Part shown: piece after piece, positions 43,476 to 54,242 of the stretch | Layout: the number at the start of each line of letters is the position of its first letter | Position numbering within the stretch: the first letter of the stretch is position 1 | From: Roseomonas sp. | Lineage (GTDB): Bacteria > Pseudomonadota > Alphaproteobacteria > Acetobacterales > Acetobacteraceae | Reading direction: 5' to 3' | Length of the DNA: 64,000 nucleotides | NCBI GenBank assembly: GCA_020249925.1 | Contig: JADCER010000016.1 | Location: forward strand, 62,001-126,000 | Made by a program: the position numbers and the translations under genes | The notes under the pieces: generated by a model | Seen by the model: the letters and a program-made list of their open reading frames with translations, nothing else | Database searches by the model: none | Told to the model about the DNA's origin: nothing

Positions 43476-44239
43476 CCCGGCAGGCCCTCACAGACAAAAC
43501 CCGGATTTTCAAAACCGGGCTTGGCGTAGAGCAAGGGCGCACGGGTTTCCAGCACCAGCACGCGCCCGCCAGCGGCTTCCACCACCGCCTGGGGGGCGGC
43601 GGTATCCCATTCCATGGTGCGGCCAAAGCGCGGATAGAGATCGGCGCTGCCCTCCGCGAGGCGACAGAATTTCTCCGCCGAGCCGATATTCACCACGCGC
43701 GCGACATGGCGGCCTTCCAGAAAGCGGCCCATGCGCGGATCATCGGCATAATGGTGGCTGCCCATGACGATCAAACCCGTGGCGGGCGGTGTGCGGGCAT
43801 GGATCTGGCGCGTGCCGGCGGCATCGCGCTTCCAGGCGCCAAGGCCGACCCGGCCCCAAAAGAATTCACCGGAAGCCGGCAGCGCCACCGCGCCCAGAAC
43901 CGCGCGCCCGGCTTCCACCAGACCGATATTCACCGCGAAATTATCGCGCCCGGCCGCGAATTCCCGCGTGCCATCCAAGGGGTCCACCAGCCAGAAGCGT
44001 TCGGCATGGCGCGGTGCGGTACCGGCGGCGACTTCTTCCTCCGCAATCACGGGAATATCGGGGGTCGCGGCGCGCAGCCCTTCCACAATCAGCGCTTCAG
44101 CGATGCGGTCAGCCTCGGTCACCGGGGAATGATCGGTTTTCCGTTCCACGGCGAAGCCCGCGGCCTTGATCGCCATAATGGCCGAAGCCGCCTTGGCCAC
44201 GAGGTCACTGGCAAGCGCCAGCAGCGCATCATCTTTCAT
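43472..44239 (-). CDS. 3'(2'),5'-bisphosphate nucleotidase / inositol-phosphatase-like protein (CysQ-like)
   Basis: A 255-residue member of the inositol monophosphatase superfamily. Metal ligands are in ERKTDHSPVTEADR, IAEEE and WLVDPLDGTREFAAG; a last site is MEWDTAAPQAVVEAAGG. WLVDPLDGTREF with the short form suggests CysQ, which removes the 3'-phosphate of PAP, but other phosphatase roles are possible. Its stop overlaps the Sua5 start by 4 bases (43472-43475), so the two are coupled. Start at 44239 fits the family. Confidence 0.88.
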   Translation of the reverse strand: MKDDALLALASDLVAKAASAIMAIKAAGFAVERKTDHSPVTEADRIAEALIVEGLRAATPDIPVIAEEEVAAGTAPRHAERFWLVDPLDGTREFAAGRDNFAVNIGLVEAGRAVLGAVALPASGEFFWGRVGLGAWKRDAAGTRQIHARTPPATGLIVMGSHHYADDPRMGRFLEGRHVARVVNIGSAEKFCRLAEGSADLYPRFGRTMEWDTAAPQAVVEAAGGRVLVLETRAPLLYAKPGFENPGFVCEGLPG

Positions 44240-44342
44240 GTCTCTGCTTTGGCCGCATGGGCGCCGCGCCGCAAGCCCTGTTTTGGCGGCGATGCCTCTG
44301 TTAAGGTGCGGTGACATTTTCTCGCCCCCAAGGAGCCTCGCC

Positions 44343-45815
44343 ATGCCCGATATCACCTTCGTCAAGCCCAGCCTGCCGCGCAGCGGCGCCCTGGTTCTAT
44401 TGCTTGCGGAAGGCGCGGCGCTTGCGGGCCTGGCCAAGGCGGCCGAGGAAGCAACGGGCGGCGCGGTGTCTCGCGGGTTGGAAGCGGCGAAGTTCAAAGG
44501 CGCCAAGGGCCAATCCTGCACGCTATGGGCGCCGGGCGCGGGCCTCACCAAAATTGTTGCCATTGGGCTTGGCAAGGCCGATGCGCTTGATGCGCAGGGG
44601 GCGGAAAATGCTGGCGGTAGCGCGCTGGTTGCCGTGCAGCAGGAACGGGACGCGGTGATGGCGGCGGATGGGCTGACGCCGGCACTCGCCGCAAGCGCTG
44701 CCATGGGCGCGCGGCTGCGCAGCTATCGTTTTGATCGCTACCGCACCACGGAAAAGGAAGAAGACAAGCCAAAGCTGGAACGCATTGCCGTGGCAGCCGC
44801 GGAACCAACCAAGGCCAAGGCTGCCTTCGCGCCGATGCAGGCCATCGCGGATGGCGTTTTCCTGACGCGCGATCTGGTGTCTGAACCGCCCAATGTGCTG
44901 ACGCCGGCGGAAATGGCTGAACGCTGCAAGGCTTTGGAAAAGCTAGGCGTCGTCGTGGAAATCATGGGCCCGCGAGAGATGAAGCGCCTTGGCTTTGGCG
45001 CGCTATTGGGTGTGGCGCAGGGCAGTGCGCAGGAACCGCGCATGGTGACGATGAAATGGATGGGCGCGCCCAAGGGCAAGAAGCAAAAGCCGCTTGCTTT
45101 CATCGGCAAGGGTGTGACCTTCGATACGGGCGGCATTTCCATCAAGCCGGCGGGCGGGATGGAAGACATGAAATGGGATATGGCCGGCGCAGGTACGGTG
45201 ATTGGGCTGATGGCAGCACTCGCTGGGCGCAAGGCCAAGGCCGATGTGATCGGCATGGTGGGTCTGGTGGAAAACATGCCATCTGCCACCGCGCAGCGCC
45301 CGGGTGATGTGGTGAAATCCTATTCCGGCCAGACCGTGGAAGTGATCAATACGGATGCGGAAGGACGTTTGGTGCTGGCCGATGTGATGTGGTATTGCCA
45401 GGAAAAATATGATCCGCGCTTTATGGTGGATCTGGCGACACTCACGGGTGCCATCATCATCGCGCTTGGCCATGAACGCGCGGGGCTGTTCAGCAATGAT
45501 GACACGCTCGCGACCCATGTGAAGGAAGCGGGCAGTGCAGTGGGTGAGAAAGCCTGGCGCATGCCGCTGGGTGATGCCTATGACAAGCAATTGAAATCCG
45601 ACATTGCCGATATGAAGAATGTCGGCGGCCGGCCGGGCGGGTCCATCACCGCGGCGCAATTCATCCAGCGCTTTGTGAATGGCAAGCCTTGGGCACATCT
45701 GGATATTGCGGGCACCGCCTGGTCTTCCAAGGATGCGCCAACCGTGCCGAAGGGGGCGACCGCTTACGGCGTGCGCATGCTGGATCGCATGGTGGCGGAT
45801 CATTACGAAGGCTGA
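44343..45815 (+). CDS. pepA: Leucyl aminopeptidase (M17)
   Basis: A 490-residue M17 metallopeptidase. The C-terminal catalytic domain holds the two-zinc site: GKGVTFDTGGISIKPAGGMEDMKWDMAGAG-type region (about residues 255-285), the NTDAEGRLVLADVMWY motif and MVDLATLTGA. It removes N-terminal residues from peptides as a hexamer in the cytoplasm. AAGGAG precedes ATG at 44343. A second M17 gene follows 15 bases downstream. Confidence 0.95.
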   Translation: MPDITFVKPSLPRSGALVLLLAEGAALAGLAKAAEEATGGAVSRGLEAAKFKGAKGQSCTLWAPGAGLTKIVAIGLGKADALDAQGAENAGGSALVAVQQERDAVMAADGLTPALAASAAMGARLRSYRFDRYRTTEKEEDKPKLERIAVAAAEPTKAKAAFAPMQAIADGVFLTRDLVSEPPNVLTPAEMAERCKALEKLGVVVEIMGPREMKRLGFGALLGVAQGSAQEPRMVTMKWMGAPKGKKQKPLAFIGKGVTFDTGGISIKPAGGMEDMKWDMAGAGTVIGLMAALAGRKAKADVIGMVGLVENMPSATAQRPGDVVKSYSGQTVEVINTDAEGRLVLADVMWYCQEKYDPRFMVDLATLTGAIIIALGHERAGLFSNDDTLATHVKEAGSAVGEKAWRMPLGDAYDKQLKSDIADMKNVGGRPGGSITAAQFIQRFVNGKPWAHLDIAGTAWSSKDAPTVPKGATAYGVRMLDRMVADHYEG

Positions 45816-45830
45816 AGCCGCGCCGCTTTT

Positions 45831-47309
45831 GTGCCCATGGTAAAATTGATCCTGCAACGAAGCTCTGACGCGCTGCGCCGCCACGCGAAGCGCAGCGCTG
45901 ATGGCGCGTTGATCCTGCCGTTGATGGCTGGGTCAACGCCAGCCGATGCGGCTCTTGCGGCAGCGGCGAAGGCAGCGCGCTTCACGGGCAAGGCTGGCGA
46001 AGCGCTTGTCGTGCCGGGCGCGCATGGCTTCACCATTCTGGCCGGGATTGGCGCCGGGCGCGCGATCAGCGATTGGGAAACGGGCGGCGGTGCCGGCATG
46101 GCCGCGGCGGCAGGTCGTGCGCAGGCAGTATTGCTGGCGGAAAACGCCACAGCAGAACAGGCGGCGGGTTTCGCGGCGGGCGCGCTGTTGAATGCCTGGC
46201 GCTTCAATGTGCTGCGTGATGCCAGCAAGGATAAGGATACACCGCCCGCGCAGGTAACGCTGGCAGTGGCGAACCCAGCCAAGGTGGAACCCGCATGGCA
46301 ACGCGCGGAAGCAACACTGCGCGGGGTGCTCTACGCGCGCGATCTGGTGGCGGAACCGGGCAATCGGCTGAACCCCGCAAGCTTCGCGGCAAGGCTGCTT
46401 GAGCTGCGCGATCTTGGCTTGAAGGTTGAGGTTTTGGAAGGCAAGCGCCTAACCGCGCTTGGCATGGGCGCGTTATGCGCTGTGGGCGGCGGGGCGGAAC
46501 ATGGCCCGCGTCTTGTTGTGCTGCGCTGGCCCGGCAAGCTGAAGGCTGCGCCGATTGCCTTTGTCGGCAAGGGGATTTGCTTCGACACCGGCGGCATTTC
46601 CATCAAGCCCGCTGAAGGCATGGAAGAGATGCGCGGCGATATGGCGGGCGCGGCCGCCGCCGCTGGTGCGATGCTGACGCTGGCGTTGCGGCAATCCCCT
46701 GCACCGGCGGTCGCCGTTTTGGCACTCGCGGAAAACGCCATTGGCGCGGCTTCGTATCGGCCCGGTGATGTTTTGCGCACCCATAGCGGCAAGACGATTG
46801 AGGTATTGGATACGGATGCGGAAGGGCGGCTGGTTTTGGCGGATGCGCTTTCCTATACCGCCAAGCGCTTTCGCCCGCGCTCCATGATTGATCTGGCAAC
46901 ACTAACGGGCAGCATCATCACCGCGCTTGGCCATCACCGCGCCGGGGTTTTCGGCAATGATGAGGCGCTCACCGCGGCGCTGATGGCAGCGGGAGAGGAC
47001 GTCACCGAACCGCTCTGGCCCATGCCGATTGATGATGAGCACAGGCAAGTCCTGAAAAGCGACATCGCCGATCTGCGCCATTGCGCGCCGGCGGGCAGCG
47101 GTGCCTGGGGCGGGCGCTTCCTGTCCGATGCCTGCCATGCGGCGGCCTTCCTGCGTGAATTCGTGGAGGGTTCAAGCTGGGCGCATTTGGATATCGCGGG
47201 GGTTGAGGCGCGCGAAGAAGCCGAACCGCTCGGGCCGAAAGGGCCGAGTGGCTTTGGCGTGCGCTTGCTGGATCGTTTGGTTGCCATGCGCTTTGAACGC
47301 GACGCATGA
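45831..47309 (+). CDS. Second M17-family aminopeptidase
   Basis: A 492-residue M17 paralogue with the same metal site (ICFDTGGISIKPAEGMEEM, DTDAEGRLVLADALSY, MIDLATLTGS) but a divergent N-terminal domain and shorter similarity elsewhere. Start is GTG 45831 or ATG 45837. It directly follows pepA and overlaps holC by 4 bases, so pepA-paralogue-holC is one unit. A distinct substrate range is likely; the sequence does not say which. Confidence 0.9.
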   Translation: MPMVKLILQRSSDALRRHAKRSADGALILPLMAGSTPADAALAAAAKAARFTGKAGEALVVPGAHGFTILAGIGAGRAISDWETGGGAGMAAAAGRAQAVLLAENATAEQAAGFAAGALLNAWRFNVLRDASKDKDTPPAQVTLAVANPAKVEPAWQRAEATLRGVLYARDLVAEPGNRLNPASFAARLLELRDLGLKVEVLEGKRLTALGMGALCAVGGGAEHGPRLVVLRWPGKLKAAPIAFVGKGICFDTGGISIKPAEGMEEMRGDMAGAAAAAGAMLTLALRQSPAPAVAVLALAENAIGAASYRPGDVLRTHSGKTIEVLDTDAEGRLVLADALSYTAKRFRPRSMIDLATLTGSIITALGHHRAGVFGNDEALTAALMAAGEDVTEPLWPMPIDDEHRQVLKSDIADLRHCAPAGSGAWGGRFLSDACHAAAFLREFVEGSSWAHLDIAGVEAREEAEPLGPKGPSGFGVRLLDRLVAMRFERDA

Positions 47310-47773
47310 CCGAGATCGGCTTCTATCACCTGACGCGCAGCAAATTGCAGGAAGCACTGCCCAAGCTTTTGGGCCGTGTCCTGGATGCCGGCGGGCGCGG
47401 CTTCATCCTTTGCGCCGATGCGGAACGCGCGCGCGCCTTGGATGCGGCGCTTTGGCTGCCCGCCGATCCGCCCTGGCTGCCGCATGGCCTGGCGGGCGGG
47501 GAGCATGACGCCGCGCAGCCCCTGCTGATCGCCGATCAGGATATCCCACCGGCCAATGGCGCGCGCTTCCTGGTGCTGGTGGATGGCGCGGCCAGCGCGC
47601 GGCTTGCCGAGTATGATCGCGTGCTTGATCTTTTCGATGGCGGCGATGAAGCGGCGGTGGCGGCAGCGCGGGCGCGCTGGGTCGCCGCCAAGGAAGCCGG
47701 GCATAGCCTGACCTATTGGCAGCAAACCGCCCGCGGTTGGGAGAAGAAGGCGAGCCACCCGCCGGCATCTTGA
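47306..47773 (+). CDS. holC: DNA polymerase III chi subunit
   Basis: A 155-residue HolC. It begins [22 protein letters not shown] and continues with [27 protein letters not shown] and PLLIADQD, the family pattern. Chi links the clamp loader to single-stranded-DNA binding protein. The ATG overlaps the upstream aminopeptidase stop; placement next to pepA is common in proteobacteria. Confidence 0.93.
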   Translation: MTEIGFYHLTRSKLQEALPKLLGRVLDAGGRGFILCADAERARALDAALWLPADPPWLPHGLAGGEHDAAQPLLIADQDIPPANGARFLVLVDGAASARLAEYDRVLDLFDGGDEAAVAAARARWVAAKEAGHSLTYWQQTARGWEKKASHPPAS

Positions 47774-47826
47774 CCCTTCCCGCCGCCGCCCCCTACACGC
47801 CAATCGACATTACAGGAACGCCTTTC

Positions 47827-48711
47827 ATGACTGATACCGCCCAGGACCAGATGGAAATCCTGGCAGGGGCCCTGCCCTTCCTGAAGCGCTACGATGATCA
47901 GATCGTCGTGGTGAAATATGGCGGCCACGCCATGGGGGAAGAGGAAACCGCACTGCGCTTTGGCCGCGATATCGCGCTGCTGGAACAGGTGGGCGTGAAC
48001 CCCGTGGTGGTGCATGGCGGCGGCCCGCAAATCAATGCCATGCTGAAGCGGCTGGATGTGAAATCCACCTTCGTGCAGGGGCTGCGCGTGACCGATGCCG
48101 CCATGCTGGATGTGGTGGAAATGGTCCTCGCCGGGCCGGTGAACAAACAGGTGGCGGAAGCGATCACCCGCGCCGGCGTCATGGCGGTTGGCATTTCCGG
48201 CAAGGATGGCGGGCTGGTGCGGGCACGTAAGCTCACGCGCACCTATCGTGACCCGGACAGCAATATCGAAAAAGTGCTCGATCTTGGTTTTGTGGGTGAA
48301 CCGGAATCCATCAACCCGCGCGTGCTGCAATTGATGATTGGCGCTGATATCGTGCCCGTGGTGGCGCCCGTTGGCGCGGGCGCTGATGGCCAGACCTACA
48401 ACATCAATGCCGATACGGTGGCGGGTGCCATTGCCGGCGCGCTTTCGGCTGAGCGGCTGTTGATGCTGACCGATGTGCGCGGCGTGCTGGGGCCTGATGG
48501 CACTCTGATCCCAGAAATGACAGTGGCTGAGGTCAAGAAAGGCATCGCCGATGGCTGGATTTCCGGCGGCATGATCCCGAAGGTGGAAACCTGCATCTAC
48601 GCCGTTGAAAAAGGCGTGAAGGGTGCCGTGATCCTGGATGGCCGCGTACCGCATGCCGTGCTGCGTGAGTTATTCACCGATGGCGGCGCAGGCACGCTGA
48701 TCCGGCCCTAA
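47827..48711 (+). CDS. argB: Acetylglutamate kinase
   Basis: A 294-residue kinase. [12 protein letters not shown] binds ATP phosphate, [14 protein letters not shown] binds substrate, and [26 protein letters not shown] and [11 protein letters not shown] complete the active site. It phosphorylates N-acetylglutamate in arginine synthesis; argC is 13 kb away in this window. An N-terminal extension before YGGHAMG, as in arginine-inhibited hexameric ArgB, is present ([22 protein letters not shown]), so feedback inhibition is possible. Confidence 0.96.
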   Translation: MTDTAQDQMEILAGALPFLKRYDDQIVVVKYGGHAMGEEETALRFGRDIALLEQVGVNPVVVHGGGPQINAMLKRLDVKSTFVQGLRVTDAAMLDVVEMVLAGPVNKQVAEAITRAGVMAVGISGKDGGLVRARKLTRTYRDPDSNIEKVLDLGFVGEPESINPRVLQLMIGADIVPVVAPVGAGADGQTYNINADTVAGAIAGALSAERLLMLTDVRGVLGPDGTLIPEMTVAEVKKGIADGWISGGMIPKVETCIYAVEKGVKGAVILDGRVPHAVLRELFTDGGAGTLIRP

Positions 48712-48721
48712 GGGGCGGCAG

Positions 48722-49678
48722 CTAGAATCTCGGCCCGTTGTTATCCGTGCGCCAGACCATGGATTTCGCCGGAAAGCCCTTGCTGACGGGGTCAATCTGC
48801 CGGCTGCTCATGCCGGCGGGCAGATTGGGCTGCGGCAATCCCAAGCGATCCGCGACGCATTGGCGAATGCGAAACAGCAGCGCCGGGTCCACATCCTGAC
48901 GCTGCATCAAGGGCCGCAGCAAGGTATCGGCGACAACGCCCGCAAGCCGAATCGCGGTATCGGGCGTGAGCGCGGGTCGCGCCATCAGGCTTGGGAACCA
49001 TTCCGGATTGAAGCGCGCCCTGTTAAGCACATCTTCCATGCTGACGGCGCGAATCTTGGCGCTGGTGTTTTCCAGCATCAGACCAATGGCGGCACGATCA
49101 CCATTGGCGATCAGGGCATCCGTCACTGCCTCCCCAATACCGGTACGGCGCGCCACGGCTTGCAAGGTGGTCGTTGTAGGCGGTGAGGCAATCAGCAGCA
49201 GCAAATCTTCTTCGGTGAGAAGCGGCGAGAGGCGAATGACCGGCTCTGCCACACGAATTTCCGCATCCATGGCCAGGCGCAAGATGGCTTCGCGCGGCAC
49301 GGTGGAGAGATTTTTGGCGGCATCGGCAATAATGAAGCGGATTTGGGCAACAGCATCCTCAGCCAGCTTCAAAAGGATCGGGTGCAGCACCTGCGCCAGA
49401 CGATCTTGGCTCGATGAGGTGAGGGTTGGCATGATATCGGCGACCCGCTTCGCCAGGGCTTCCCTGACAGCCGCGTTTTCATCCTCGGTCAGGGTCTGCA
49501 AGACGGAAAAGGGTGCGCGCGTATTTGCGATCACGCTCGCCCTCACGCGCGGTTCGTCATCCTTTGAAAGAAAGGCCAGCACCTCATGCGGCGTGGTGGC
49601 ATTGCGCGCCAGCATGGCCCGGGTCGCGGTGTCACTCTCCCGCGCGAGGCGCAGCAGGTTTTCGACCGTACCGCTCAT
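48722..49678 (-). CDS. DUF2336-family protein
   Basis: A 318-residue, all-helical protein with HEAT-like repeats ([50 protein letters not shown]) characteristic of DUF2336, common in Rhodospirillales and other alphaproteobacteria. No catalytic motif is visible. Function unknown. It lies between argB (convergent) and dapD (divergent). Confidence 0.85.
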   Translation of the reverse strand: MSGTVENLLRLARESDTATRAMLARNATTPHEVLAFLSKDDEPRVRASVIANTRAPFSVLQTLTEDENAAVREALAKRVADIMPTLTSSSQDRLAQVLHPILLKLAEDAVAQIRFIIADAAKNLSTVPREAILRLAMDAEIRVAEPVIRLSPLLTEEDLLLLIASPPTTTTLQAVARRTGIGEAVTDALIANGDRAAIGLMLENTSAKIRAVSMEDVLNRARFNPEWFPSLMARPALTPDTAIRLAGVVADTLLRPLMQRQDVDPALLFRIRQCVADRLGLPQPNLPAGMSSRQIDPVSKGFPAKSMVWRTDNNGPRF

Positions 49679-49843
49679 GCGGAAGCCTTGAGCAATCGGG
49701 CACGCGAAGCCGCGCGGATGTCGCGAAGGGGGCGCATGTCCGCATATTCATCATCTCCACCTAATCTTTCGTTACTGGCCAAAGTTGACAGCGCCCCCGC
49801 CCCGCCGCAAGGAAAGGGCGCTTTGCCGGAGGACCCCCGCCCC

Positions 49844-50680
49844 ATGACCATGACCGCTCTTCAGGCCCGCATCGAAGCGCTTTGGGCGCGCCGCGACCAG
49901 CTTTCCCCTGCAACCACGGGCGCGGATCGCGCCGCGGTAGAAGAAGCCCTCGAAATGCTCGATTCCGGCCAGGCCCGCGTGGCGGAGCCCGATGGGAATG
50001 GCGGCTGGAAGGTCAATCAATGGTTGAAGCAGGCAGTGCTGATGTCCTTCCGGCTCGCCGATTCCGCGCCGATGGAAATTTCGACCGGCGCCTATGACAA
50101 GGTGCCGCTGAAATTCGAAGGCTGGGGTGAGAACCGCTTCCGTGAAGCGGGTTTTCGTGTGGTGCCGGGCGCGGTGGTGCGCCGTTCCGCCTATATCGCG
50201 CGCAATGTCGTGCTGATGCCATCCTTCGTGAACCTTGGCGCGCGCGTTGAGGAAAACACCATGGTGGATACCTGGGCAACCGTTGGTTCCTGCGCGCAAA
50301 TCGGCAAGAATGTGCATCTTTCAGGCGGCGTTGGCATTGGTGGCGTGCTGGAACCGCTGCAAGCGAACCCGGTGGTGATCGAAGATGATTGCTTTATCGG
50401 TGCGCGGTCCGAAGTGGTGGAAGGGGTCATTGTGGAACGCGGAAGCGTGCTTTCCATGGGTGTTTTCATCAGCGCCACCACCAAGATTGTGGACCGCACG
50501 ACCGGCGAGATCTTCATGGGCCGCGTGCCTTCCTATTCCGTGGTGGTGCCGGGTTCCTTGCCGGGCAAGCCGCTGCCGGATGGCTCACCAGGGCCTTCGC
50601 TTTATTGCGCGGTGATTGTGAAGCGCGTGGATGCGCAAACGCGTGCCAAGACCGCAATCAACGAATTGCTGCGTGACTGA
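49844..50680 (+). CDS. dapD: Tetrahydrodipicolinate N-succinyltransferase
   Basis: A 278-residue left-handed beta-helix enzyme. N-terminal helices ([17 protein letters not shown]) precede hexapeptide repeats ([55 protein letters not shown]). It transfers succinyl from succinyl-CoA in the lysine/diaminopimelate pathway. GGAGGAC precedes ATG at 49844. dapE overlaps its end by 8 bases. Confidence 0.96.
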   Translation: MTMTALQARIEALWARRDQLSPATTGADRAAVEEALEMLDSGQARVAEPDGNGGWKVNQWLKQAVLMSFRLADSAPMEISTGAYDKVPLKFEGWGENRFREAGFRVVPGAVVRRSAYIARNVVLMPSFVNLGARVEENTMVDTWATVGSCAQIGKNVHLSGGVGIGGVLEPLQANPVVIEDDCFIGARSEVVEGVIVERGSVLSMGVFISATTKIVDRTTGEIFMGRVPSYSVVVPGSLPGKPLPDGSPGPSLYCAVIVKRVDAQTRAKTAINELLRD

Positions 50681-51797
50681 TCCGCTTCCCCTGCTGCAAG
50701 CGCTGATCCGCTGCCCTTCCGTGACCCCGGAAGAAGGTGGCGCGCTTGGCGTGCTGGAAGCGGCACTGACGCCGCTTGGCTTCACCTGCACGCGGCTGAA
50801 ATTCGCGGAAGTTGATAATCTTTTCGCCCGGCGTGGGCGCCATGGGCCGCATTTCTGTTATGCGGGTCATACGGATGTGGTGCCGGTAGGCGACCGCGCC
50901 GGTTGGACGCATGATCCCTTCGGCGCGGAAATCGCCAATGGCATGATCTATGGCCGCGGCGCTTGCGACATGAAGGGCAGCATCGCCGCCTTCATTGCGG
51001 GCTTGACCGATTTCCTTGCGCTGCGGCCGGATCAGCAGGGCAGCATCAGCCTGCTGATTACAGGTGATGAGGAAGGGCCTTCCATCAATGGCACCGCCAA
51101 GGTGCTGGAATGGATGGCGGAGAATGATCAGATCCCCGATATGGCGCTGGTGGGTGAGCCCACTTCCAAGGTGAAGCTTGGCGATACGCTGAAAATCGGC
51201 CGGCGCGGTTCCATGACAGCGCATATCACCGTGCATGGTATTCAGGGCCATTCCGCCTATCCGGAACGGGCCGATAATCCGATCCATCGGCTGATGCGCG
51301 CACTCAATCGCCTGACCGCCGAGCCCTTGGACAATGGCAGTGATTGGTTCCAGCCAAGCACGCTGCAAGTAACCGGCTTTGATGTCGGCAATAGTGCTTC
51401 CAATGTCATTCCGGCGGCGGCCAAGGCGTTTTTGAATATCCGCTTCAATGATCTGCATAAAAGTAGCGGGTTGACCCAGCGCATTCGTGCCGTGCTGGAA
51501 GAAGAAGCGCCCAATCATGATCTGAAAGTCACGGTTTCCGGCGAAAGCTTCCTGACCGAACCGGGGCCATTTGTCGCCGGCTTGCAGCGCGCCATTGAAC
51601 GCGCCACGGGCGCGCAAGCCAAGCTGGATACGGGCGGTGGCACTTCGGACGCGCGCTTCATCACGCGCTATTGCCCCGTCGCGGAATTGGGCGCGGTGGG
51701 TGCCACCATGCATAAGGTGGATGAATGCGCACCGATTGATGAGCTGCGTGACCTTGCGAGCCTTTACCGCATGGTGCTTGAGGAGCTGGTCGGCTGA
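50673..51797 (+). CDS. dapE: Succinyl-diaminopimelate desuccinylase
   Basis: A 374-residue M20 metallopeptidase. [13 protein letters not shown] and [17 protein letters not shown] carry metal ligands; [12 protein letters not shown] carries the catalytic glutamate; [14 protein letters not shown] follows in the dimerisation domain. It releases succinate from N-succinyl-LL-DAP. The start is a GTG at 50673 inside the dapD end (GTGACTGA overlap), chosen because the ATG at 50631 would add an unusual extension. Translational coupling to dapD is likely. Confidence 0.93.
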   Translation: MTDPLPLLQALIRCPSVTPEEGGALGVLEAALTPLGFTCTRLKFAEVDNLFARRGRHGPHFCYAGHTDVVPVGDRAGWTHDPFGAEIANGMIYGRGACDMKGSIAAFIAGLTDFLALRPDQQGSISLLITGDEEGPSINGTAKVLEWMAENDQIPDMALVGEPTSKVKLGDTLKIGRRGSMTAHITVHGIQGHSAYPERADNPIHRLMRALNRLTAEPLDNGSDWFQPSTLQVTGFDVGNSASNVIPAAAKAFLNIRFNDLHKSSGLTQRIRAVLEEEAPNHDLKVTVSGESFLTEPGPFVAGLQRAIERATGAQAKLDTGGGTSDARFITRYCPVAELGAVGATMHKVDECAPIDELRDLASLYRMVLEELVG

Positions 51798-51817
51798 GCA
51801 GCGCCCCGCAAGGTGGT

Positions 51818-52354
51818 GTGGCGCGGGCACTCGCGGGTGCCTTCATGCTGGCGCGCGGGCGTGCTGCGGGGCTGGCGGCCTTTGAAAACACGCTGCCTGT
51901 GGCGGCCTATTCCTTTCGCGCGGCGGCGATCTGCCTGCCGATTTTCATGTTCTTCAAGGATCAGACCAGCACACCCGATGATGTAGTGCTGACGCTTTTC
52001 GTGGATTTGCTGCTTTTCGCCGCTTCCTGGGCAGGGTTTGCCTTGGCGTCGCTTTACTTGGCCCGGGCGCTCGGCGTCGCAGAGGCCTGGCCGCGCTTCA
52101 TCGCTGCCTGGAATTGGTCTGCTGTGGTGCAGTATCTCGCACTCGCGGTCTTGAGCCTGCCGGGCTTGTTGCTCGGCAGGGGCGGCTTGCTCGATCTTGG
52201 TGGGTTATTGGCGCTGTTTTTTGCGGTTTGGATGGAATGGTTTGTCGCGCGGCATGCGTTGCGGCTCAGCCCGCTTGGCGCGGCAGGCTTTGTGGCGCTT
52301 GATCTTGGGATCGCCGTGTTCCTGGGCGGCTTTGCGGCGCGCATCACAGGTTGA
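51818..52354 (+). CDS. Integral membrane protein, unknown function
   Basis: A 178-residue hydrophobic protein with about four to five predicted helices (SFRAAAICLPIFMFF; FVDLLLFAASWAGFALASLYLA; VVQYLALAVLSLPGLLL; LLALFFAVWMEWF; FVALDLGIAVFLGG). The GTG at 51818 is the only suitable start, 20 bases after dapE. No family was recognised. It may be cotranscribed with dapDE. Confidence 0.7.
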   Translation: MARALAGAFMLARGRAAGLAAFENTLPVAAYSFRAAAICLPIFMFFKDQTSTPDDVVLTLFVDLLLFAASWAGFALASLYLARALGVAEAWPRFIAAWNWSAVVQYLALAVLSLPGLLLGRGGLLDLGGLLALFFAVWMEWFVARHALRLSPLGAAGFVALDLGIAVFLGGFAARITG

Positions 52355-52364
52355 TGATGGCGCG

Positions 52365-53687
52365 CTAATCCAGGAATTGCGGTGAGATCAGCTTGGGCAG
52401 GATCAATGACACATCCGGCCACATGATGACCAAACCCAGCACTGCCAGCATGGGCAGCAGCATGATGATGGTATCCTTGATCACAGCCCCCATTTTCAAG
52501 CCCGCCACATGGCAGGCGATCATGAGACATAAGCCATAGGGCGGTGTGACAAGGCCGAAGGCGAGGCTCACAATCCCGATCATCGCAAAATGCACGGGAT
52601 GAATGCCAACTTCCATCGCCAGCGGTTGCAGGATGGCGCCGACAATGATGATGGCCGGAATCGCATCCAGAAAGCAGCCCACCACCAGGAAGACGCCGGC
52701 GATGAAGAAGCCGGTCATGATCTTGCCCATGCCCCAGGCGGAAACGCCGGCCAGGATGGCTTCGGGAATCTTGTAATAGGCGAGCAACCAGCCAAAGGCC
52801 GAAGCGGTGCCCACACAAAAAAGCGCAACCGCCGCCAGCCTGCCCGTTTCACCAAGCGCACCGTAAAGCCCCTTCAAATCCATCTCCCGATAGACAATCA
52901 GGGAAAGCAGGCCGGCATAGAGCACGGCAATGCAGGCACTTTCGGTTGCGGTGAACCAGCCGAAAATCTTGCCGCCAATAATGATGAAGGGTGTCATCAG
53001 CGCGGGCAGTGAAATCCAGGTAGCAAAACCAACTTCCTTGAGGCTCGCGCGCGGATAGGTGGGGTAGCCGCGCTTCTTCGCATAGGCATGTACGGTGGCC
53101 ATTTGCACAAGGCCAATCAGCAGGCCGGGAATGACACCGGCCAGAAACAGCGCACCGATCGAAACCGTCAGCACACCGCCCCAGACAATCATCAGAATTG
53201 AAGGCGGAATAATGACGGCGAGCACGGCGGAAACCGCCGTGATGGCAACGGAAAAACTGTCATCATAACCTTCACGCCGCTGCGCTTCGATGAAGATCTT
53301 GGACTGCGATGCGGCATCGGCCGTGCTGCTGCCGCTGATGCCCGCGAAAAAGATCGAAAGCACAACATTGATCTGCGCGAGCCCGCCCGGAAAATGCCCG
53401 ACCAAAGCGCGCGATAGCCGCACCAGCCTGTCAGTGATGCCACCCACATTCATCAGATTGGCGGTCAGCAGGAAGAAGGGCACGGCCAGCAGGATGAAGG
53501 AATTATAGGCGTTGAAGGTTTCCTGCATGAGCGTCATGGCACCCAGGCGCGGTTCAATCAGCATCACCGGCAGGCAAGCCATGCCAAGTGCCACCGCCAC
53601 CGGCACGCGCAAGGCGAGCAGCGCGAAGAAACCGCCAAACAGGATCCAGGCGGCTTCACCTGGCGCCAATACATTGCCGCCCATCAT
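52365..53687 (-). CDS. dctM: TRAP transporter large membrane subunit
   Basis: A 440-residue DctM-type protein with about 12-13 helices. Family stretches include LALRVPVAVALGMACLPVML, FFAGISGSSTADAASQSKI, IIPPSILMIVWGGVLTVSIG and LVTPPYGLCLMIACHVAG. It imports a dicarboxylate or related acid with sodium. Overlaps the small subunit gene by 4 bases. Confidence 0.95.
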   Translation of the reverse strand: MMGGNVLAPGEAAWILFGGFFALLALRVPVAVALGMACLPVMLIEPRLGAMTLMQETFNAYNSFILLAVPFFLLTANLMNVGGITDRLVRLSRALVGHFPGGLAQINVVLSIFFAGISGSSTADAASQSKIFIEAQRREGYDDSFSVAITAVSAVLAVIIPPSILMIVWGGVLTVSIGALFLAGVIPGLLIGLVQMATVHAYAKKRGYPTYPRASLKEVGFATWISLPALMTPFIIIGGKIFGWFTATESACIAVLYAGLLSLIVYREMDLKGLYGALGETGRLAAVALFCVGTASAFGWLLAYYKIPEAILAGVSAWGMGKIMTGFFIAGVFLVVGCFLDAIPAIIIVGAILQPLAMEVGIHPVHFAMIGIVSLAFGLVTPPYGLCLMIACHVAGLKMGAVIKDTIIMLLPMLAVLGLVIMWPDVSLILPKLISPQFLD

Positions 53688-54193
53688 GGCGCTTCGCCCC
53701 CGAAGAGTGTGGCAAGATCATCATAGAATTTGAGGCCGCCAAAAATCAGCCAGGAAAACCCGAGGATGGGCCAGGCAAGATGGATCAGCCAAAGCGGCAA
53801 TTCCGCCAATTCGCTGATACGAAACCAGGCGAAATCCACGAATTCGATGCCATACCAGAAAAAGGCGGCCGAGAAGGCCAGCACGAAAACACCCGTCACC
53901 AGATCAAGCGCGGCGCGGGCGCGGCCTTTCAAATCAGGCCAAAGATCCACGTTGAAATGAATGCCTTCCTTCAAGCCGACCATGGCACCGATCATGATGG
54001 TCCAAACCAGCAGGAAACGCGCCATTTCCTCGGTCCAGATGTAATGCGGCAGGAAATCCGTAAAGCGCGCGAAAATCTGCAGGGCCACCGGGAAGATCAG
54101 GATGAAAACGCAAAGTGCCAGCATTACCGACAGGAACCGACCATAAAAATCAGCGATTCGCTGCACGGCGTGGCGGAACCCCATCTCGCGCAT
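53684..54193 (-). CDS. dctQ: TRAP transporter small membrane subunit
   Basis: A 169-residue DctQ-type protein with four helices (FLSVMLALCVFILIFPVALQIFARF; ARFLLVWTIMIGAMVGLKEG; LDLVTGVFVLAFSAAFFWYG; LPLWLIHLAWPILGFSWLIFGG) and the family GLKEGIHFNVDL segment. It pairs with DctM. An 89-base gap with a stem-loop separates it from the binding-protein gene. Confidence 0.92.
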   Translation of the reverse strand: MREMGFRHAVQRIADFYGRFLSVMLALCVFILIFPVALQIFARFTDFLPHYIWTEEMARFLLVWTIMIGAMVGLKEGIHFNVDLWPDLKGRARAALDLVTGVFVLAFSAAFFWYGIEFVDFAWFRISELAELPLWLIHLAWPILGFSWLIFGGLKFYDDLATLFGGEAP

Positions 54194-54242
54194 GATGCCC
54201 CCTCCCCTGCCCCGGCTTTCGAAACTTTTTGTTTTTGGAAAT

